Assembly (NCBI GenBank): GCA_964569385.1
Contig: CAZMUM010000007.1
Span: forward strand, 1 to 64,000
Direction of reading: 5' to 3'
From: JAADHX01 sp964569385
GTDB taxonomy: Bacteria; Actinomycetota; Acidimicrobiia; Acidimicrobiales; Poriferisodalaceae
DNA length: 64,000 nt
In this document: piece after piece, positions 25,870 through 33,326 of the stretch
How the letters are laid out: the number at the start of each line of letters is the position of its first letter
How positions within the stretch are numbered: the first letter of the stretch is position 1
Translations under genes and position numbers: made by a program
The notes under the pieces: model-generated
What the model saw: the letters and a program-made list of their open reading frames with translations, nothing else
What the model was told of the DNA's origin: nothing
Databases searched by the model: none

Positions 25870-27768
25870 TTAGCGGGCAAGGGTGTGGTGGAGTTCTGCA
25901 TATAGACCCTCGGTGTCCAACAGTTCCTCGTGAGTTCCCTGTTCGACGATACGACCTTGATCGATGACCACAATGGTGTTGGCTGCCCTCACCGTGGATA
26001 GGCGATGGGCGATGACTATCGAGGTTCGCCCGGCGAGAGCATGGTCGAGCGCCTCCTGTACGAGGAGTTCGTTTTCGGCGTCGAGGTGGCTTGTGGCCTC
26101 ATCTAACACCACGACGACCGGGTCTTTCAGCAACGTTCTTGCAATAGCTAGGCGCTGCTTCTCGCCTCCACTCAGCCGATAGCCCCGTTCGCCAACCATC
26201 GTGTCGTAGCCGTCGGGAAGCGCTGCGATGACGTCGTGGATCCTGGCCGCAGTACACGCGGCGATGATGTCGTCTTCGGTGGCGCCCGGCTTGGCGTATC
26301 GAAGGTTGTTCCCGACGGTGTCGTGAAACAGGTGTGGGTCTTGGGTCACGATGCCGATGTTCGACCGAAGCGAATCCTGGCGCAGGTCGCGTACATCATG
26401 ACCGTCGACTTCGACCGTTCCATCGGTTACGTCGTACAAGCGGGCAATGAGCGATGCGACGGTGCTCTTGCCTGCGCCCGACGGGCCGACGAGCGCGACC
26501 ATGGAGCCGGCCTCGATTGTTAGGTCGAGGTTGTGAAGTACTACCGAACCCAACTCGGGTGCGTCCATGCTCCCGATGTTGTGGCTATCGGCTGATGGGT
26601 ACGCGAACGACACATTGTTGAACTTGACCTTGCCAAGTGGGTCGACAAGATCGATAGCACCGGGCCGGTCGTCGATGATGCGCGGAGTGTCAAGAATCTC
26701 GAAGACTCGCTCGAACGAAACGAAGGCCGTCATGATGTCGATTCGGGCGCTGGTCAGTGCGGTTAGGGGCCGATAGATGCGCCCGACTAACAAGGCGAAG
26801 GTGACGAGTGTTCCGACTGCGAGGTCGCCGTCGATAACCAGGATGCCGCCAATCCAGTACACGAGGGCGGTCGCTATGGCCCCAACCAGCCCGAGGGCCA
26901 GCAAGAAGGTGCGTCCGTAGAGCGCGCTCTTTACGCCAAGGTCTCGAACCCGCCCGGCGTGGCCTGCGAACTCGGCCACTTCCTCGTCGGCACGTCCGAA
27001 CAGTTTGACCAACTGTGCACCAGACACACCGAATCGTTCGGTCATGAGCGAGTTCATGGCAGCGTTCTCGTTCATGTGTTCGCGGGTGAGTCGTTGTTGG
27101 ACCCGCCCGATTCGTTTCGCGGGGATGATGAACAGTGGCAACAGGACAAGCGATAGCAGCGTGAGGCGCCACTCGATGAGGGCCATGGTTATGACCGTCG
27201 ATGAGACAGTGATGACGTTCGAAACAACCTGGCCGAGAGTGCCCGTTACGGCTCGCTGGGCCCCGACCACGTCGTTGTTCAGGCGTGAGATGAGGGTGCC
27301 TGTTTGGGTGTTGGTGAAGAAGCTGATTGGCATGCGCTGAACGTGATCGAACAACGAAACCCGAAGATCATGGATGAGCCCTTCGCCAACTCGCGAGCTC
27401 AACCACCGCTCGGTCAGCCCGAACGCGGCATCGGCTATCGCCGACAACACGATAATGATCGACAACGTGGTGATCAGGCCCTTGTCCTGGTTGGCAATGC
27501 CGTCGTCGAGAATGCGGCCGAACAGAATTGGGGGCACGAGTTGTAGCAGTGCAGACCCGATAATCACCGCGACGAAGCCGATGATCATGGTGCGATAGGG
27601 CGTAGCGAACGCTGCGGCCCTTCGAGCAACGCTTCTGTCGAAGTTCACCCCGGCCACCGCGCTCGGATCGTGTCCCATTCCGTGCATCGGCCCCATTCGC
27701 ATCCGCTGATCGTATTTGGTCTGGCGCCGTTCACTCGCCAGCGATGGTGCAGCCAAGCTGTTGGTCAA
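25870..27768 (-). CDS. ABC exporter, fused membrane and ATPase domains
   Basis: 632 residues: a Met/His-rich leader (RMRMGPMHGMGHD), six membrane helices (about 55-340) and an ATPase domain with Walker A GPSGAGKST (about 420), Q-loop IVTQDPHLF, signature LSGGEKQRLAIARTLL, Walker B VVVLDEATS and H-loop VIAHRLSTV. All catalytic elements are intact, so it can work as a homodimeric MsbA/LmrA-type exporter of lipids or drugs. The substrate is unknown. It is followed after 89 bases by xseA on the same strand. Confidence 0.92.
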   Translation of the reverse strand: MTNSLAAPSLASERRQTKYDQRMRMGPMHGMGHDPSAVAGVNFDRSVARRAAAFATPYRTMIIGFVAVIIGSALLQLVPPILFGRILDDGIANQDKGLITTLSIIIVLSAIADAAFGLTERWLSSRVGEGLIHDLRVSLFDHVQRMPISFFTNTQTGTLISRLNNDVVGAQRAVTGTLGQVVSNVITVSSTVITMALIEWRLTLLSLVLLPLFIIPAKRIGRVQQRLTREHMNENAAMNSLMTERFGVSGAQLVKLFGRADEEVAEFAGHAGRVRDLGVKSALYGRTFLLALGLVGAIATALVYWIGGILVIDGDLAVGTLVTFALLVGRIYRPLTALTSARIDIMTAFVSFERVFEILDTPRIIDDRPGAIDLVDPLGKVKFNNVSFAYPSADSHNIGSMDAPELGSVVLHNLDLTIEAGSMVALVGPSGAGKSTVASLIARLYDVTDGTVEVDGHDVRDLRQDSLRSNIGIVTQDPHLFHDTVGNNLRYAKPGATEDDIIAACTAARIHDVIAALPDGYDTMVGERGYRLSGGEKQRLAIARTLLKDPVVVVLDEATSHLDAENELLVQEALDHALAGRTSIVIAHRLSTVRAANTIVVIDQGRIVEQGTHEELLDTEGLYAELHHTLAR

Positions 27769-28151
27769 AAACTGACCCCGCCTGTCCGATGGGATTGAGG
27801 AACCGGACTGGAATCACGTTGGAGGTCACGGTGGAATCAGACAAGTTTGCCCCGTGTCGGTCAGGTGTCGACCAGTGCAGTCGTCGCCCACGGTCGAGTC
27901 GGCGGTTGGGAGACGCCGAAGCGCTTGGCCGATGCCGTGTAACGCTGGCAGCGCTAAGTGGCGCCGCGGTGTTCGTTCTGCTGATCAGGCTGTTGGTACC
28001 GAACCAACCTGAGCGAAGCCGTTCCTTCCGAACCTGTGCCCAAAGTCGCGGTCAGGACCGCGCTTCTAGGCACAGGTTGGATGGTCGAAACAACTATCTC
28101 CGCTCCTTGAGTAGTGCCGGCTCTGGCACAACCGTCTGGCGAAAGACCAGA
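27769..28151. other. Intergenic stretch without a convincing gene
   Basis: One plus-strand frame from GTG 27831, with a fair GGAGG site and a hydrophobic segment (VTLAALSGAAVFVLLIRLLV), could be a tiny membrane protein, but it runs through a 48-bp palindrome and into the tRNA gene before stopping, so it is not called. The stretch holds the first copy of the palindrome family (28031-28078) and the probable promoter of the exporter. Confidence 0.5.
28031..28078. repeat. 48-bp palindromic element, copy 1
   Basis: Outer arms AACCTGTGCC and GGCACAGGTT are exact inverse repeats; an inner GCGGT/ACCGC stem is also present. Lies between the exporter start and the tRNA-Ser terminator. Confidence 0.85.
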
Positions 28152-28194
28152 ACAACACAAGGCCCGAACCGCTATGGCTCGAGCCTTGTGTTGT
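28152..28194 (-). terminator. Terminator hairpin of tRNA-Ser(CGA)
   Basis: A 19-base arm pairs with another across a 5-base loop (two G-U-type mismatches). On the minus strand it comes 11 bases after the tRNA CCA end and is followed by TTCTGGTCTTT, a moderately T-rich tail. Confidence 0.65.
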
Positions 28195-28205
28195 CCTGCG
28201 GACCC

Positions 28206-28295
28206 TGGCGGAAGGTATGGGATTCGAACCCATGGTGACCCGGAGGCCACAACGGCTTTCGAGGCCGCCCCATTCGTCCGCTCTGGCAACCTTCC
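28206..28295 (-). tRNA. tRNA-Ser(CGA)
   Basis: 90 bases including an encoded CCA (28206-28208). The acceptor stem GGAAGGT/ACCTTCC is perfect. The anticodon loop CTCGAAA gives CGA, reading UCG. A long variable arm and the GGTTCGAATCC T-arm confirm a class II tRNA. On the minus strand it lies downstream of tadA. A diverged copy occurs at 30890-30980. Confidence 0.95.
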
Positions 28296-28449
28296 GTCGG
28301 CGATTCTACAAGGGTCGATCCCGACGCGGCGCCAGTTCTTGGGGGCCGGTTGTGCACGTCGGCGGTGCGGAACCGCCCCCGAAAGGCTTTCGGACCGGAT
28401 CGCGCACTCCAGCGGTGCGCGATCGGCGCCGAGAGTTTGGGACCAGAAC

Positions 28450-28938
28450 CTACTCCGCGGTGTGAACGCCTCGCTCAGGAGCATCGCCATTTCGGGCATC
28501 GTCGAAGAAGCCGCTCAACAACGTCGATGCTTCTTCGGCCCGTATGCCAGGAACAACAGCGAACTCGTGGTTGAGCCTCGGATCTGAACCAACACCCATT
28601 AGCGACATTATGGCGCCAGCGCGCATGTCGGCGGCGGCGTACACAACCTTGGCAACGCGGGCATGTAGGGCAGCGCCGGCACACATGGTGCATGGTTCGA
28701 GGGTGGCGTACAGCGTGGCGTCGATCAGTCTCCATCCGTCGCCGACAGCCGCCGCCGCGTCGCGCAGTGCCAGCACCTCGGCGTGGGCCGTCGGGTCGCC
28801 GGTGAGTTCTCGTTCGTTGTGGCGTCGAGCCACAACCTTTCCGTTGTGTACGACCACCGCGCCGATCGGCACATCGCCATGTTTGAGGGCGGCACGCGCC
28901 TCCTCAAGAGCGATTGCCATGGCATCGTCGTCGGTCAC
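28450..28938 (-). CDS. tadA: tRNA adenosine(34) deaminase
   Basis: 162 residues of the cytidine/deoxycytidylate-deaminase fold. Zinc ligands and the proton shuttle are in TAHAEVLAL (about 52-60) and PCTMCAGA (about 85-92), both intact. It converts A34 to inosine in tRNA-Arg(ACG). DPRLNHEF and the final helix match TadA rather than free-base deaminases. GTG 28938 begins VTDDDAMAIALEEAR, the normal start. It is upstream of tRNA-Ser(CGA) on the same strand, though co-transcription is not needed. Confidence 0.92.
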   Translation of the reverse strand: MTDDDAMAIALEEARAALKHGDVPIGAVVVHNGKVVARRHNERELTGDPTAHAEVLALRDAAAAVGDGWRLIDATLYATLEPCTMCAGAALHARVAKVVYAAADMRAGAIMSLMGVGSDPRLNHEFAVVPGIRAEEASTLLSGFFDDARNGDAPERGVHTAE

Positions 28939-29008
28939 TCGGCACCCTCTACGCATCTAGGAGTACGCAGGATAGGCGGAACGATGTCCTGACGGGCAAG
29001 AGCTAGAA

Positions 29009-29075
29009 ACCGGTCTTCTTGGTTCTGTTGATTTCGATTTCCATCTCCAAGTCCGCTCCTACCTTGGCAGCCTCG
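29009..29075 (-). repeat. Conserved short block, copy 1 of a duplicated segment
   Basis: On the minus strand this encodes a C-terminal-looking peptide ADLEMEIEIN followed by RTKKTGF and a stop; no start codon is in frame. It matches 31087-31150 in DNA and protein (ADLTMEIEIN, RRTKSGS, stop). It may be the tail of a lost small gene kept in both copies of the local duplication. Confidence 0.5.
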
Positions 29076-29187
29076 GTGGCACCGAACTCGATTCACCCAT
29101 CGTCGCCATCGCAGCCACGTAGGGCTTGAATCGTTGGCCTTCTCGACCGATTGGTCAACAGGTCCAACAGCGAGAATGAGGGTGGCC

Positions 29188-30714
29188 ATGCCGACTGCGC
29201 ACGCATCAAGAGTCACACCTTTGCTGGTGTTTTTGCTTTCCGTGTTCGGTTGGATGCTCATCGTGTTGCCGAGCGTGGCCGAGGCATCGGCAACTGGTTC
29301 AGTTCGGTTCGAGTTCGTCGACGCCGTGTCCGGAGCCCCGCTAGATGGATTCGTAGTCGAAGGCCAGCAGACGTATCAGTTCCCTGACGGCGACCCGAAG
29401 ATCAGGACCGATGTCGGCGTCGGCGAGCACACCTATGGTGGTGTAGTTGGCAAGTACGGTGACACGATCGTCCGGGTCGGGGCGCCAGGCCAACCCGTGA
29501 CCGTCGAGGTTGTCGAAGGCGCAGAAACTCTGGTGCGCTTTGAAATGACCCCACCTGGGCGTTTTCGCTTTCAAGCAGTCACCGAGACAGACGGCAACCC
29601 GGTGACCCAACTATTGCAGGATGCGCACGTACAGGTTATTGGGCCGATCGGTAGCCCTGTCCAGGCCGTCAACGGATGGTTCGAGATCGATGTCTTTCCG
29701 GCACCCATACAGAACCTAGTGATCATCTACGACCCTGCCTTTCCGGTGCAGGGTGTTCCGTACTACATCTACTCCATACCGCAAATAGCTTCAGGACAAG
29801 TCGCTACGGCGGCGCAGCCTCTAATTGTGAAGGCCGTTCCACCAGCTGTTACGACATCTACCACGACCCCCAACCCCACCACTTCTGTACCGGTGACAAC
29901 GGTGGTGACCTTGCCGCCGACAACTTCGACGACGGCTCCTGTTGTGGTGCCTGAGGGTTATGTGGTGGCGACTTCGCTCGGCGCGGTCTTTGCGTTTGGT
30001 GAGCTTGACAATGTTGGTGATGCTGCGGCGACTGAGGTGGTGGCTATTGTGTTGCACCCATCTGGTGACGGGTATTGGATTCTTGAAGCGTCCGGCGAGG
30101 TCCATGCCTTTGGCGATGCCGAAGACTTCGGTCGGCTGTCCGGCACCGATTTTACCGAGGGCGAACGGGCGGCGACGTTGGCTGTGACGCCTTCGGGTGA
30201 CGGGTACTGGCTGATCACGAATCTGGGTCGGGTGTTTGGGTTCGGCGACGCTGTGCATCGTGGCGACTTGGCTGCGTTCGATCTTGTTGGCGATGTCATC
30301 TCAGCGGCCGCTACGCCGTCTGGTGACGGCTATTATCTTGTTGGTTCTGATGGTGGGATCTTCTCGTTCGGCGATGCCGCGTTTGCTGGCTCGATTCCTC
30401 AGGTTCTGCCCGGTGTTGTTCTAGCCGCTCCGATTGTTGGTCTGACTCCTGACCCAGACGGCGTGGGCTATTGGTTAGTCGCCGCCGATGGCGGAGTGTT
30501 TGGATTTGATGCCCCGTTCCGCGGCTCGATTCCTGGAGTGCTTGGCCCAGGCGCAAACCTCGTTGCTGCGATAAATGGGATGGTTCCGTTCGGGAACGGT
30601 TATCTCCTTGTTGCTGGTGACGGTGGGGTGTTCAACTTCTCGAACCTGCCGTTCCTCGGCAGCCTCGGTGACGTTGTCCTCGACTCACCCATCGTTGCCA
30701 TCTCGGCGATCTAG
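29188..30714 (+). CDS. Exported propeller-repeat protein, duplicated copy A
   Basis: 508 residues: a signal peptide (PLLVFLLSVFGWMLIVLPSV, cleaved near EASA), an Ig-like/carboxypeptidase-regulatory-like domain (about 35-205) with GSVRFEFVDAVSGAPL, a Thr/Pro-rich linker (about 215-252), and six propeller-type blades to the end (core GDGYWLI, F-x-F-G-D-A). ATG 29188 follows GAGGGTGG. The C-terminal domain is nearly the same as that of the protein at 33327, and related to the DUF1501 fusion at 17538. Probably a cell-surface or secreted binding protein. Followed by a dead GNAT gene. Confidence 0.8.
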   Translation: MPTAHASRVTPLLVFLLSVFGWMLIVLPSVAEASATGSVRFEFVDAVSGAPLDGFVVEGQQTYQFPDGDPKIRTDVGVGEHTYGGVVGKYGDTIVRVGAPGQPVTVEVVEGAETLVRFEMTPPGRFRFQAVTETDGNPVTQLLQDAHVQVIGPIGSPVQAVNGWFEIDVFPAPIQNLVIIYDPAFPVQGVPYYIYSIPQIASGQVATAAQPLIVKAVPPAVTTSTTTPNPTTSVPVTTVVTLPPTTSTTAPVVVPEGYVVATSLGAVFAFGELDNVGDAAATEVVAIVLHPSGDGYWILEASGEVHAFGDAEDFGRLSGTDFTEGERAATLAVTPSGDGYWLITNLGRVFGFGDAVHRGDLAAFDLVGDVISAAATPSGDGYYLVGSDGGIFSFGDAAFAGSIPQVLPGVVLAAPIVGLTPDPDGVGYWLVAADGGVFGFDAPFRGSIPGVLGPGANLVAAINGMVPFGNGYLLVAGDGGVFNFSNLPFLGSLGDVVLDSPIVAISAI

Positions 30715-30742
30715 GGCTCTAGCAAACACCCGAACCGTGCCC

Positions 30743-30883
30743 GGACGACTGCTGGCATTAGTCGGCAAGGACCTTGGCCGTAGCTTCCTGTCGTAGTTAC
30801 GCGATGTGGCCTGAGGCATTGCTGGCGCCGACCGAGTGTGGTTGAAGACTGCTGTTCACGATGAACGCAGATGGATCAGGTAG
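30743..30883 (+). pseudogene. GNAT acetyltransferase remnant
   Basis: In one frame this reads LLALVGKDLGRSFLS, stop, LRDVA, stop, then GIAGADRVWLKTAVHDERRW. It aligns with LLPAFVGKGLGRAFLA... and SIVGTDRVWLKTCSLDHPRA of the intact GNAT at 36035. The first 110 or so codons are deleted and two stops interrupt the rest. It sits directly after propeller protein A, exactly where the intact GNAT sits after protein B. Confidence 0.85.
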
Positions 30884-30889
30884 AACACT

Positions 30890-30980
30890 TGGCGGAGAGG
30901 ATGGGATTCGAACCCACCGTGATCGTGAAGACCACAACGCCTTAGAAGGGTGCCCCATTCGTCCGCTCTGGCAACCTTCC
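30890..30980 (-). pseudogene. Chimeric, probably inactive tRNA-Ser copy
   Basis: 91 bases, class II shape. The 5' half (GGAAGGTTGCCAGAGCGGAC) is identical to tRNA-Ser(CGA); the 3' end CCTCTCCGCCA instead matches tRNA-Ser(GGA). The acceptor stem therefore has two mismatches and a G-U, and the anticodon stem has an A-C. The anticodon loop CTTCTAA would give UCU (Arg) in a serine-type body. Flanking bases 30981-31030 also match the flank of tRNA-Ser(CGA). Best read as a decayed duplicate. Confidence 0.7.
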
Positions 30981-31286
30981 GTCGACGATTCTCCAAGGGC
31001 TGATCCCGACGTGGCGCTGGTTTCGACGCCAAAGCCTTTGCGCTGCGGATTTCTTGCACGCATGTCGGCGGCCTATGCCAACGGCCAGGTTAGGAACCGC
31101 TCTTGGTTCTCCTGTTGATTTCGATCTCCATCGTCAAGTCGGCTTCGACCTCGGCTCGTTTCCGCCTGTCTCAGCGCCTGGTCATAACTCGGATTTTGGG
31201 GTCTTGGGCGTCTGGCGTACTCGTTTGAGAATCCAGTCGATGGCTTCTTTGATCGCGTGCAGCATGTTCGCTCCGTGGAGCCCACC
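30981..31286. other. Decayed second copy of the tRNA-tadA flank
   Basis: The first 50 bases resemble 28296-28345 (GATTCTCCAAGGG and ATCCCGACGTGGCG, each with one or two changes from the first copy). The block at 31087-31150 matches 29009-29075. A trace at 31050-31075 could be a tadA scrap (CGCATGTCGGCGGC is also in tadA), but this is weak. A 27-codon minus-strand frame at 31182-31265 (MLHAIKEAIDWILKRV) is too short to call. Confidence 0.45.
31087..31150 (-). repeat. Conserved short block, copy 2 of the duplicated segment
   Basis: Matches 29009-29075 on the same strand; encodes ADLTMEIEIN then RRTKSGS and a stop. No in-frame start codon. Confidence 0.5.
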
Positions 31287-31658
31287 TTAGCGGTCGAAGC
31301 CTGGGCAGTGAGCAACGGCATCGCAACCGCAGGTCCTGACCTCGCCCAACCTGGCGATCATTTGGTCCAATCGCGAACGACGGCTGATGAGTTCTGCAAC
31401 CTTTGAATCGACCAGGTCGCGCCATCCACCCGCAGTGTCATCGAGTATCAGACTGATCTCAACGAGGGTGAACCCCGCTTCCTGGGCGCGACGGATGAAG
31501 GCAACCCGGCCCACAGCGTCTTGGCGGAACCGCCGCTTTCCGCCGACCCGACTAGCTGCCGGGACGAGACCAATCTCGTCGTAGTAACGAACCGCCGACA
31601 CCGCTAGACCGGTTGCATCGGCCACCGCGCCAATGGTGAGATGAGCCGCTTCCGTCAT
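31287..31658 (-). CDS. MerR-family metal-type transcriptional regulator
   Basis: 123 residues. The winged helix-turn-helix is clear (LTIGAVADATGLAVSAVRYY, DEIGLV), followed by the dimer helix and a C-terminal loop CGCDAVAHC. The outer Cys pair has C-x7-C spacing, as in the CueR-type monovalent-metal loop; the inner pair C-x-C-x5-C also partly resembles SoxR, which has a fourth Cys that is missing here. The inducer is likely a metal or redox signal. ATG 31658 overlaps the upstream gene stop (ATGA). Confidence 0.85.
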   Translation of the reverse strand: MTEAAHLTIGAVADATGLAVSAVRYYDEIGLVPAASRVGGKRRFRQDAVGRVAFIRRAQEAGFTLVEISLILDDTAGGWRDLVDSKVAELISRRSRLDQMIARLGEVRTCGCDAVAHCPGFDR

Positions 31659-31966
31659 GGCGTGGTGAGGCCGGCCATGAGATCGATGATCGGTTTCGCG
31701 TCGGGATTGATTGATGTAATCCGTACGATGAGCGACGTATCTGGTTGGCTCTTGATGTCGATATCGAGGAACTTGCAGCACCCAGATTCTTGTTCGGCCA
31801 GCGCCTCAATCTGGGCTAGATAGGTCCCTGGCAGCACAATCCGAGCTCCATCATCAACAGAGGTGACTTGAGTGGCTACCTGCATCAAGTCTGGCCATGC
31901 GTCGAGTTGGACCGCGGCGTCGGTTGGATCGAGAGTGCAGACGACTTCTGGCAGTTGTTCCTTCAT
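31655..31966 (-). CDS. Small CC-motif protein coupled to the MerR regulator
   Basis: 103 residues, soluble. A central segment ALAEQESGCCKFLDIDI holds adjacent cysteines that could bind metal, with another Cys near residue 10 (EVVCTLDP). The stop overlaps the MerR start by four bases, so the two are translated together. Similar Cys-Cys proteins are often encoded beside metal-type MerR genes, but I do not recognise a named family. The likely role is in metal or stress sensing with its neighbour. ATG 31966 is used. Confidence 0.65.
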   Translation of the reverse strand: MKEQLPEVVCTLDPTDAAVQLDAWPDLMQVATQVTSVDDGARIVLPGTYLAQIEALAEQESGCCKFLDIDIKSQPDTSLIVRITSINPDAKPIIDLMAGLTTP

Positions 31967-32075
31967 GGCCTCCACGGTAGGACCTCGAGCCCACATGAGG
32001 TCAAGGGACTAAGTTGAGATTCTTCAGCCGACTCGCTTCGCTCTGTCTAACTGCTTCGCGTAATCGCTTCGCTTG

Positions 32076-33266
32076 TCACCAGCGTTCTAGTGCAATCGTC
32101 AGCTGCTCTGGCACGTCGTGCTGGTGATAGATCCGTTCGCTCGGCTCGATGGCGTCGAGGAACTCTTGGTACAGCCACGCGGCCCGAAGCGGGGCAAGAG
32201 CAAACATCAGCTCGGCGCCGCGTTCAGGGCTCGATCCCGGAACCTCGCTCCATCGGCTCACCCAGTGATCGCGCACTTGTCGTTGCTCCGGATCGTCCTC
32301 GTCAAGGACACGACTCAGATCCCACAACGGCGAGCCGATGAAGCTGTCGGCCCAATCGAATACAAGTGGCGGTTGTTGGCCAATCCGAGCGTTCCCAGGA
32401 TGAGCGTCGCCGTGCACCATCGTGATAGGAAGACCACAATTGTGGAGTTCGGCGAGCCTCTTCGGAAGCTCGACTGCGACTCGGCGCAGTGCTGGGAACG
32501 TTTTCATCTGGCTATCGACGAAGCCGACGAGGGCTTCGGTTATCGGGCCTTCCCTGAGATCGGGAACTCCCCGCTCGATGGCGCGACCCACCAGAGGCAC
32601 CGAAGCGAGTTGGATGTCGACGAGCGTGTCAACGATGTCTATGCGTTCGGCAAGTGTTGCGCGGAATCCATCGACGCCAGGCATCGAATCGAGCAGTAGC
32701 CGAGAGTCGTCGTAGGCGAGAAGCGTTGGCACCGCATGGTCGGACAACAAGTCGAGTACTGCGCCTTCGTGCCGACCGAACGGGGCGAGGGTCTTCAACC
32801 AGGCCGAACCGGTCTTGTGGCGAAGTTCCCACAACGACGACAGGTTCCAGGTCTTGTGCTGAAGTGGCGCGGCCGTTGGTTCCAAGCCAATGAAGCGAAG
32901 CCGATCATTGGCCCAATCGAGAGCCGCGGCCGGACCGCCAACCTCGGCCCATGGCATCCGGTATTCGCTAGGTTCAAGCGACCCCGACCAAGGCGTGAGA
33001 GCCAGATCATCGAGAGGCAGCTGTTCTTCACTCGAAGCAGGCAATTCGGCCAGGTAAGTAACGTGCCATCGATCGTCAGCCTTCTCCACCTCAAGCAGCC
33101 GAAGAATGACTAGTGGCCCGAACGCCTCAACAATCGGCGGCACCTCTGGCCACCACGGGTCGGCCACTTCGCGAGCATCGGTGATGCCGAGGATGTTCAC
33201 AGCACCGTTGTTCTCGCTGTGCGGATCAATCAGCACCAATGACACCAACCGCGGCGATCCGTCCAT
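32076..33266 (-). CDS. Aminoglycoside phosphotransferase-like kinase
   Basis: 396 residues. The C-terminal two-thirds is an APH-fold kinase: catalytic loop MVHGDAHPGNARIG (about 282-295) and metal-binding LVFDWADSFIG (about 300-310). The first 115 residues are a separate beta-rich domain (LVSLVLIDPHSENN), perhaps a degenerate NUDIX-like domain, but no NUDIX box is present. The family phosphorylates small molecules such as antibiotics, choline or sugars; the substrate is unknown. ATG 33266 is preferred over GTG 33269. Divergent from propeller protein B, 60 bases apart. Confidence 0.8.
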   Translation of the reverse strand: MDGSPRLVSLVLIDPHSENNGAVNILGITDAREVADPWWPEVPPIVEAFGPLVILRLLEVEKADDRWHVTYLAELPASSEEQLPLDDLALTPWSGSLEPSEYRMPWAEVGGPAAALDWANDRLRFIGLEPTAAPLQHKTWNLSSLWELRHKTGSAWLKTLAPFGRHEGAVLDLLSDHAVPTLLAYDDSRLLLDSMPGVDGFRATLAERIDIVDTLVDIQLASVPLVGRAIERGVPDLREGPITEALVGFVDSQMKTFPALRRVAVELPKRLAELHNCGLPITMVHGDAHPGNARIGQQPPLVFDWADSFIGSPLWDLSRVLDEDDPEQRQVRDHWVSRWSEVPGSSPERGAELMFALAPLRAAWLYQEFLDAIEPSERIYHQHDVPEQLTIALERW

Positions 33267-33326
33267 CACGTTACAAGTCTGTCATTGTGCTTGCGGTTTA
33301 GACGAGTGAGTTCTAACTTGAAGGAA

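Noticed and set aside
27831..28238. Plus-strand frame with a hydrophobic segment and a fair ribosome-binding site
   Set aside because: It runs through a 48-bp palindrome, a terminator hairpin and into the tRNA-Ser gene before stopping, so its 3' part cannot be a real gene. A shorter product cannot be defined.
31040..31085. Remnant of a second tadA gene
   Set aside because: Only about 14 bases match tadA; the position fits the duplication but the similarity is too short to claim.
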